Shown here one piece after another: positions 56,430 through 64,000 of a stretch of 64,000 nt of DNA. This DNA is from Calliphora vicina. Taxonomy: Eukaryota; Arthropoda; Insecta; Diptera; Calliphoridae. A model generated the notes under the pieces. The model ran no database searches and was not told the origin of the DNA. It saw nothing but the letters and a program-made list of their open reading frames with translations. The position numbers and the translations under genes were made by a program. The stretch is taken from NCBI RefSeq assembly GCF_958450345.1, contig NC_088782.1:104004358-104068357 (forward strand). Direction: 5' to 3'. Positions within the stretch are counted from its first letter, which is position 1. The number at the start of each line of letters is the position of its first letter.

Positions 56430-58806
56430 CACAGTGCAACAGTGAAAAAAACGCGAACATGATAGGTTCGACTCCACTACCAAAGTGTAGTAAAACCCTA
56501 TACTCAGTTTGTCCATTTTGGTGACCTTTTTTTTATGGGCCCCCAAAGTTTCTGAAAATCATTGGGGCCTCTAAAAAAGGTGTCATCAGTTTTTGGTTAA
56601 CAGCTAATTCAGACTTTGTGATACGGCTTAACTTTATATGGAAATAATATAGCTAAGAGTGCGTCAAATAAGTTTTGTTAACATTTTTTTTTCCAAACAA
56701 TAGCTTTTTCGTGCACTTTTGTTGAAAAAATATAGGAAGAAACATTTTTTTTACTTTTTTTAGAATAACTTGCAGGGTCTCCTAATTTTGCACTAACAAT
56801 ATTTAGCAGAGTTGTAGCTACGGTAAAGTTGAACAACTCTTGAGAACATATCAATGCATTCTGAACGTGTCTAGTCACTCAAAATAGCACATAGAGATCA
56901 CTTTGTACCTTAACAATTTTCGTTTTTACTATTTTTTGACGCTAAAACAAAGATTTTTTGTTAAAATAGTATGATCAAGTCCACACTTCTATGTTGTGCT
57001 GTATTATTTACTAGGCTGAGGTGTTCGGAATGGGGATCAGTGAGTTGAGGGTCCACATTGTCACACATTTAAAAAAAAATCTCCAAAAAGCCATTTATGA
57101 TCCGAATGAGCTGAAATTTAAAATGTAGATAGTCCTTGAGAAGGTCTACAAAAATATGCTTTTATCTGTACGTATCTCTTTTAGTTCAAGAGATATTTAA
57201 GTTTAATTTTTTTTTAAATTTTGCTCGATCTTTTTTTGTATTTTATATATGATGGGCCTACGAAAGGTAGAAATTTGTTTTTTATATACGGCATATATTT
57301 GCGATAAAATGCTAAAGAAAATAAAATAAACCTGATAACATTTCGTCCCTATAACAAGTTACACGCATCCAAAGTTGAAGCTTCTTTTTATATATTTCAA
57401 CTTTGTATGCATGTGTTTTTTAAGTTTTTTCCCAAAAAAGTCCCCATATTTTTTCTTTTATAAAAAACTAATTTTCTTCGTGGCTATATAAATTTTTTAT
57501 GAACTGGAAAGAGAACTAAATGTAAAAACGTATAAAGTAAAATTTGACTAACTTAAGCAGCCCTATCCAAACTTGGCCAATTTTGAAACAAAATATTAGG
57601 TTTGAGTAAAAAATTCTAAAAACGCAAAGCACCGATCCTCAAAAGCTTGTCATATTTGTATAGCCTTATATATTGTTTATATACATACAAAACGTTTTTA
57701 CTATAATACTGTAAATAACGTCAAAGTGGGCTATTTTCTTAAAAAACTTTTCAAACATTCCTAAAAACACATTTTCCCCGTTTTAGGAATTTCGATGTTT
57801 GAAAACAAAGAATGGCAACATTAGTGATGCCATTGACTTAAGAACATTTAAATCTATATTACTTCCAAATTTTATTGTGATATCTGTAACTGTTAAAATT
57901 TTTCATTAATTCAAAGTTTTTATTTTTCTTGATGGAAAATCACCATTTTATAATATTGTTAGTTTTTAAGGTAAAATACGTCCGAAAAAACACAAAATTA
58001 ATTGATTTCACTAAAATGTCAATCTCGAAGTCATAAGGTTTCCACCGATATCAAAAACTTATATAAAAAGCTTATATTTACTCTTCAGAAGCTCCACAAA
58101 CCTTGCCCACTTTCAAAAATTTTAATGTTTTTTCATATCTTACATCAAGCCGGTCTTGCGTGATCAAGATTGGATAAAGTGATGCGCCCGGATCATACCG
58201 ATTATGATTTGCCCATTCTTCGTTATTCCAGCACAATAGAGAAGTATACACTCGAACATACATTTTTAACAAAAAAATTTTAGTTTTAGAGTCAAAAAAT
58301 AGTAAAAAACTAAAATTTTTAAGCTACACAGTGATTTTTGACAGCTATTTAAAATGCCTAGATATGTTCGGATTGCATTGATATGTTCACAAGAGTTATT
58401 CAGATTTACCGTAGCTACAACTTTGCAAAATATTGTTATTGAAAAATTAGGAGTCCCTGGAAGTTATTCTAAAAAAAGTAAAAAAAAAATGTTTCTTCCT
58501 ATATTTTTATCAAGCTATTTTTTGGAAACAAATTTTAACAAAATTTATTTGGCGTACTCTTAGCTATATTTTTGCCATATAAAGTTAATCCGTATCACAA
58601 AGTCTGAATTAGCTGTTAACCAAAAACTGATGACACCATTTTTAGAGGCCCCACTGATTTTCAGAAACGTTGGGGGCTCATAAAAAAAATCGGTCACCAA
58701 AATGGACAAACTGAGTATAGGGTTTTACTACCCTTTGGTAGTAGAGTCGAACCTATACTGTCATGATCTTGTGTTTTTCCAAAAGTCTTCATTTGTTGCA
58801 TAGTGT
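56430..58806. mobile_element. Fold-back type element with ~500-bp inverted arms, about 2.4 kb
   Basis: Left arm about 56430-56930, right arm about 58320-58806 in reverse complement. Shared parts: ATAGGTTCGACTC[CT]ACTACC, CCCTATACTCAGTTTGTCCA-TTTTGGTGACC and TTGGTTAACAGCTAATTCAG-ACTTTGTGATACGG. Both arms encode related short frames (ALICSQELFNFTVATTL, minus strand; ALICSQELFRFTVATTL, plus strand). The middle has one protein-like frame, minus 58272-58078 (WNNEEWANHNRYDPGASLYP), of unknown family. No target duplication found. Confidence 0.7.
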
Positions 58807-58952
58807 AATTAGACATCAATATATCCGCTATAGCCCAAGTTAGGTTGCTATTTGAAATCAAGAAAATAGCGACTACCTCGATTTATTCACCTATTTTCCA
58901 CCAAACTTATTTTTCATTATCTTTTTTTTCACCAACAACTGCTTTATATATT
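58807..58952. other. Flank between fold-back element and hAT-type MITE
   Basis: CGACTACCTCGATTTATTCA and neighbours; nothing recognised. Confidence 0.3.
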
Positions 58953-58960
58953 ATGTATAC

Positions 58961-59412
58961 TAGGCCGGTCGAATTGTATGGACGATAAAAAAAAGTAAAA
59001 AATCGTATAGGAGAAACGCAATCTACGGAAAATTCTAAGAAAGTTTCCTCAAGAAACCATAGGTCTAAAATGGAATCATATCTTGAGAATTTCGACTTTT
59101 ATCCAATGATATTTCAGTATATCGGGGTTGTCATAGAATCCAATCGTTGTCGGAATCGGTTTTGAAAACGACAGAAAAAGTACATTGGTCTCGTGAAATC
59201 GAAAGTTATCGATTTTATATTCGATCTATAATTAAATTCTTTATCGATTAAACAAAAAATTAGATTAGATTTCAAAAGTCAAATGTATCTTTTTTGTAGT
59301 TTTTCAAACCGATTCCGACAATGATTGGATTTGATTTTAGACCTATGGTTTCTTTGGCGAAAATTTCTTAGAATTTTCCGTAGAATGCGTTTCTGCTATA
59401 CGACCCAGCCTA
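58961..59412. mobile_element. hAT-type MITE, 452 bp, carrying MITE M1
   Basis: Inverted ends TAGGCCGGTCGAAT / TAGGCTGGGTCGTAT with arms of about 95 bases (ACGGAAAATTCTAAGAAA, GAAACCATAGGTCTAAAAT) and an exact 8-bp duplication ATGTATAC (58953-58960 and 59413-59420). MITE M1 (59125-59330) lies inside. Confidence 0.8.
59125..59330. mobile_element. MITE M1, copy 2
   Basis: Left end GGGGTTGTCATAGAATCCAA-TCGTTGTCGGAATCGG, right end CCGATTCCGACAATGATTGG-AT; similar throughout to 33295-33510. Confidence 0.8.
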
Positions 59413-59895
59413 ATGTATACCCTTGCCATGAGTGGCAAAATCGACAAAATCGGCCCACAAATGGCTGAGATATAAGGAAAAAAGCGGGAAAACCTCGATT
59501 TTTGGCATATTTTTGATCTATATCTAGATTACTAAGTCATTAATATAGACAATATGGATATCTAATGATAGATATTTTAATGTCCATTGCAGCGATGTTT
59601 GTATATAAAGCTATAGTATAGTTGGACCTACAATTAGTCAAAATTGGGAAAAATATTTTTTAACCCGAATTTTTTTACATTAACAATTTTTTTTGTCATA
59701 AATTATTTTTCCAAAAAAAAAAAAAAAATTTTACAAATTTAAAAAAAATAATTGGATAAAACTTTTTTTAAAAAAAATTAAAAACAATTTCGAAAAAAAA
59801 AATTTAAAAAAATTTAAAAAAATTTATTTTTAAGTATAATTTGGTGAAGAGTATCTAAGATTCGGCACAGCCGAATATAGCTCTCTTACTTGTTT
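59413..59895 (-). repeat. Interspersed repeat A, copy 4
   Basis: Begins with the TATACCCTTGCCATGAGTGG end, includes ATCGGCCCACAAATGGCTGA and the GGATATCTAATGATAGATAT core, ends CGGCACAGCCGAATATAGCT-CTCTTACTTG. Confidence 0.75.
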
Positions 59896-60830
59896 TTTAC
59901 AAAAAAATTTTTAATTTTACTTTGGTGAATGGTATATAAGATTCAAAAGCCGACTACTTGTTAACCAGTTAATATTTTATTAATATAAATGACATAACAC
60001 ATGACAACATCTAATACTTGATTTTCTAAGCAAATATTTCTAAATATTAACAATTATTCTATTAAAAAAAACAGATTTTCCCTCGTTAAATTTAAAAATT
60101 GTCTATTTCAGCAGTTTTTATATACTTGAGTATTTATAAACAACTATTAAATTTTATTTAAACAAATCTAATCCAAACAAATTATGCAACCTTACATATT
60201 TTTTTTATCAGAGAGAAAATAAATAAAAAGTCATAATAAACCTTTGACCTTAATTAGCAAACTAACGAACCATTTTAACACACACATATACTCGAAAAAC
60301 ACCTGTCATTTTTGTCTCCCTGCTACCATTAGTTTTATACACAAATTGACTTTATTTATTTTCGTATCCCTGTAAATAAAACAAAAAATTAAAGCAAATA
60401 AAAACCCCAAAAAAGTGTGAAATAAAAGAGTTCATACCAACAATATGAAATGGTATAAAGAAAATTTTATTTAGATTTTGACATCGTTAGTTAAGCATTT
60501 TGACTTGGTTCGAATAATTCTTTGGCTGTCATAGAAATTACAAATTATTTTATGTTTTCGTCCTATTATTATGGATTCCACTGTTTAGCAAATAAATACA
60601 ATTTATGCAAAATCATGTTTTACTACTAACAAGCAGCACCATCATCAGCAACTACCGCACAACAAGCATCTTCACCGAAAACAGTCACCACATCCATATG
60701 ACTAAACAAAGTAACCATTTCTCCTTAGATTTTGTAGAATATTCACACCATGATTACGCTGAACAGATAACATGACTTTCACGTCGTATCTGAATGTGCA
60801 CTACACTTACTGTGGATTTTTAGGTTAATT
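59896..60830. other. Intergenic, nothing recognised
   Basis: AT-rich; no frame or repeat. ACACCTGTCATTTTTGTCTC at 60300 resembles 56320 (CACCTGTGATTTTGGTCTCC). Confidence 0.35.
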
Positions 60831-60838
60831 CTTCTCTT

Positions 60839-63800
60839 TTGCCGTACCTAAGACTTAAACCATTGAATAAATACATAGAGCGGAAGGAGACAGAAATGTC
60901 AATGAAAAAAAAAATCAAACGAAATCGGTTACTGCACAAAAAAAAAATCGGAACGAGATCAGGAAATTATGACATACATGGAAGGCGATCTAAGGCAGGA
61001 CAAGTTGGTATAACAATCTCAATCCGCAGCTGAGGCAAAGAGGACCAAGAGGTTGACATGTCAACCACTCCAGCCCGTCTATCTGGTATTAAAATGTATC
61101 ATTCCACAGAATTCAATTCATGAATATCGAAACAAAGAGGATAAGGCGAAGAATGATACGAGGTTGCCTCTGGCCTATCTGAATACGACGTTCCAGAGGT
61201 ATCCTATACCGTTCACAGCAAGAGAGAGGAATCTTGTTGGGAGACAATGGCAGAGTATAGCAAGATTCGAGAAAATCTGAGTAATCAACGGGACATGATC
61301 AGGAGGACCTGGATAGAAGGGGATCTAAGGGAGGACAAGTTGGTATAATAATCTCATCCAACAGCTGAGGCCAAAGTGGACCAAGAGGTTGACATGTCAA
61401 TGACTCCAGCCAGTCTATCTGGTATTAAAAGGTATCATTCCACAGAATTCAGTTCATGGAAGCCGAATCAATGAAGATAAGGCGAAGAACGACACGATGT
61501 TGACTTTGGCCTATCTGAATACGACATTCCAGAGGGATCATACATCGTTCATAGCAAGTGACAGGAATCTTGTTGAGAGACAAGATTCGAGAAAATCTGA
61601 GTAACCTACGGGACATGGGACGAGATCAGGATGACCTGGATAGAAGGGAATCTAAGGGAGGACAAGTTTGTATAATAATCTCATCCAACAGCTGAGGCCA
61701 AAGTGGACCAAGAGGTTGATATGTCAACCACTCCAGCCCGTCTATCTGGTATTAAAATGTATCATTCCACAGAATTCAGTTCGTGGAAGCAGAATCAAGG
61801 AAGATAAGGCGAAGAACGACACGAGGTTGACTCTGGCCTATCTGAATACGACATTCCAGAGGGATCATACATCGTTCATAGCAAGTGACAGGAATCTTGT
61901 TGGGAGGTAATGGCAGAGTAACGCAAGATTCGAGACAATCTGAGTAATCTACGGGACATGGGACGAGATCAGGAGGACCTGGATAGAAGGGGATCTAAGG
62001 AAGGACAGGTTGGAATAATAATCTCATCCAACAGCTGAGGCCAAAGTAGAACAAGAGGTTGATATGACGACCACTCAAGCCGGTCTATCTTTTATTAAAA
62101 GGTATCATTCCAAAGCATTCAGTTCATGAATACCGAATCAAGGAGGATAAGGCGAAGAACGACACGAGGTTGACTCTGGACTTTCTGAATAAGACGTCTC
62201 ACAGGAATCCTTCATCAGTCACAACAAAAGAGAGGAATATTGTCTGGTGGCAATGCCAGAGTATCGCAAAATTTAAGACAGACAGTTCTCAGTACCATTC
62301 TCGGAATATCCTATCCCGAGGTACAGCTGGTGAAGGTGGACACTACCCGGAAAGTTGCCCCCTTACAAAGTTACAACACGTAAGGGGAGATACGCCAACG
62401 TTTAGGACTAGGGATATGAAGGCAGTTATAGATATCACTTTAACCAATAGTAAGGATGATTTTGTAAAGCGTTGAATGTTTTCAAAGGACTGTAGAGGAC
62501 GATAGGATCAGAAGACGGGTTACCAGGGCCACACCACAAGGTTGAGTTCTTTCTCCTCTTTTGTGGTTACTGGCGGTAAACTCTATTCTCAAAATCTTTA
62601 AGTCTAATGGTAGGAAGATTACGTGGTGATTCTGATGAAGGGAAAGTTTCTCTCCACTATCAGTAACATCAAGCAGGAAGCGCTTAGCGATCTGGGAAAA
62701 AACTAACGGGTTGGGTGTAAAACCATCGAAATCAGAATTTGTGCTATTTACCAGGAAGTACAAGGTGGAGAGCTTCAATTTTCCGAATGGTTAACTGGAT
62801 CTACACATCTGTTGCCTATTATTACTTATTGTTGTACGGTGTGTTGGGAGGAATTATACTCAACAAAGCTAAAAGGTGTGAATATCTGGGTATAACAGGT
62901 GCCATTGGCAGCACCCCGCAGGCGGCCTTGGATATAATACTAAACCTATTACCCATTGAGAATTATGTTGATAGTGTAGCAGCGAGTAACTTACTCAGGA
63001 TATTTCAGTCTTCGTTAGTGAAACCTTTGAGGTAAGGACACATTAGGATAGTGTATGAGGCAGATCTTATCGGGTAGGACATCATTCCATGTGGAATTAC
63101 TGATCATAGGGTCGCGACCTTCAATTTCGGTGCCTCACTCCCAGTAGGGATAATTGGCTTGGATCCGATCAACTGTTTGATGGGGGTCCAGTTTTCACTG
63201 ACGGATCCGAGATGGACTCTGGAACAGGGGCCGGGGTTTATCTGGTCGACAAGGATATTAAACGTTCATATAAACTCCCTAACGAGTGCAGCGTATACCA
63301 GGCAGAGATATTCGCGATCTGGAAAGCCACAGAGTTGATAAAGGCACACGTCAATGAGAGGTCTGTAGTGACTATATATGTACGTGGACAGTCGGGCGGC
63401 ACTTAAGGCTTTGAAATTAATACATTCCACTCAATAAGATTGGGTATCGGGGCACTGTGATATACAGGGAAATGAAGTAGCAGATGAACTGACCAGACAT
63501 GGTTCTGATTTAGATCATGGTACTAGGGAACGGAGTGTAAAACCGTGAAAGATTCCATGACTCAACCAACCAATCCTGGAGCTGTATGACGGATTGCAAA
63601 TCGTCCTGACCCTTTTGGTCAAAACAGAATGCAAATGCAACCAAAACACTGATTGAGTTGGATAGGTGTAGCCTTAGGATTCTAGGAGGAGTGATAACCG
63701 GTCATTGCTCAATTGGGGCCTTCATAGGTAAGTGGGATAATGTTACGTAGGATTTCTGTAGGGTGTATGGGTATGTAGAGGGACAAGAGACAGTTGAGCA

Positions 63801-63972
63801 TATTATGTTCAACTGCTCTAGACTACAGGGTCATAGATTTAAAGGGCTAGAAAAGAGATATCTGAACAAACTCGGTAGTGTTGCTGTCTGTAAACTGAGT
63901 AACATACTAGGTTTTGTCAGGGGAATAGTTTGGCTATTTAAAGGACGTTCTATAGCAATTTCAAATCCGTAA
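60839..63972 (+). mobile_element. Non-LTR retrotransposon, RT mostly deleted, RNase H and C-terminal finger present
   Basis: Higher GC than its surroundings. After a block of tandem units (60960-62240) the plus strand has, with shifts, AKRCEYLGITGAIGSTPQAA (RT-RNase H connector, 62870-62940), FTDGSEMDSGTGAGVYLVDK (RNase H first D, about 63196-63255), SVYQAEIFAIWKATELIKAH (E, about 63290), YVDSRAALKALKLIHST in a shifted frame (next D, about 63380), GHCDIQGNEVADELTRHGSD (about 63450) and EHIMFNCSRLQGHRF (C-terminal finger, about 63800). The RT catalytic core is missing. The right end, where it leaves the window at 64000, is unclear. Confidence 0.8.
60975..62240 (+). repeat. Four tandem units of ~325-343 bp in the non-LTR element
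   Basis: GCTGAGGCCAAAGTGGACCA-AGAGGTTGA recurs at about 61029, 61366, 61690 and 62033 (steps of 337, 325 and 343). Each unit holds CATTCCACAGAATTCAGTTC-ATG, GATAAGGCGAAGAACGACAC-GA and ATTCCAGAGGGATCATACAT. Frames such as ARLSGIKMYHSTEFNS and LSEYDVPEVSYTVHSKREES read in each but with stops. Confidence 0.85.
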
Positions 63973-64000
63973 CAAAAATTTGTTTTCTTATTAAGATTTG

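Overview
The window is AT-rich nuclear DNA from a higher fly. A calyptrate such as a blow fly is the best guess: insect-style genes with short exons and GT-AG introns, long introns packed with mariner, Tc1, hAT, Helitron and non-LTR debris, and proteins that read as fly orthologues. There is no sign of prokaryotic, organellar or viral organisation, and I saw no tRNA or rRNA gene.

Four protein-coding genes are supported. (1) Positions 3-2858, plus strand: the 3' end of one long exon coding for a disordered acidic protein with about 16 copies of an RRPT[EG]F-type motif; I do not recognise it. (2) Minus strand, 38920 down to 5601 and continuing past the left edge: a class II phosphoinositide 3-kinase, the orthologue of Drosophila Pi3K68D. 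Thirteen coding exons join in phase (5132 nt, 1710 codons), and an alternative first exon lies at 12883-12853. The reading stops inside the PX domain at 5601, so the rest of PX and the C-terminal C2 must lie beyond coordinate 1. Gene (1) therefore appears to be nested, on the opposite strand, in a late Pi3K68D intron. (3) Positions 41586-40614, minus strand: a four-exon Myb/SANT-like DNA-binding protein with a C-terminal coiled coil, just upstream of the first Pi3K68D coding exon. (4) Positions 53357-54423, plus strand: a complete three-exon VPS26C (DSCR3) gene, the arrestin-fold subunit of the Retriever recycling complex.

Layout: 1-2.9 kb repeat-protein gene; 3.1-3.25 kb a dead copy of its repeats; 3.4-5.3 kb a broken non-LTR retrotransposon; 5.6-10.1 kb the ten 3'-proximal coding exons of Pi3K68D present here; 10.1-12.8 kb an intron with mariner and unidentified coding relics; 12.85-13.2 kb the alternative and an upstream coding exon; 13.2-37.6 kb a 24-kb intron holding most of the mobile DNA; 37.6-39 kb N-terminal exons; 39.7-46.8 kb MITEs, the Myb/SANT gene, a large palindrome and transposase relics; 46.8-53.3 kb mostly featureless; 53.36-54.48 kb VPS26C; 54.8-59.9 kb inverted-repeat elements; 60.8-64 kb a second non-LTR element with four tandem ~335-bp units.

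The most informative structures are nested insertions whose boundaries can be read to the base. A 2498-bp Helitron-type element (27198-29695) sits between A and T in a Tc1-type transposon (26465-30464, TA duplication), which itself sits in a common interspersed repeat; removing the Helitron restores the transposase frame across the junction. Two more Helitron 3' ends with the same hairpin and CTAG terminus lie at 35650 and 37069. Other clear cases are an 864-bp hAT with 8-bp target duplication and transposase tail, a solo LTR with 4-bp duplication, a hAT-type MITE carrying another MITE (58961-59412), a 102-bp MITE inside a 646-bp MITE (39712-40357), and a perfect-looking 132-bp palindrome with a third copy (42114-42853). 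I found no multi-gene novel defence or metabolic system; the novelty is in the repeat protein, the nested gene architecture and the transposon families.
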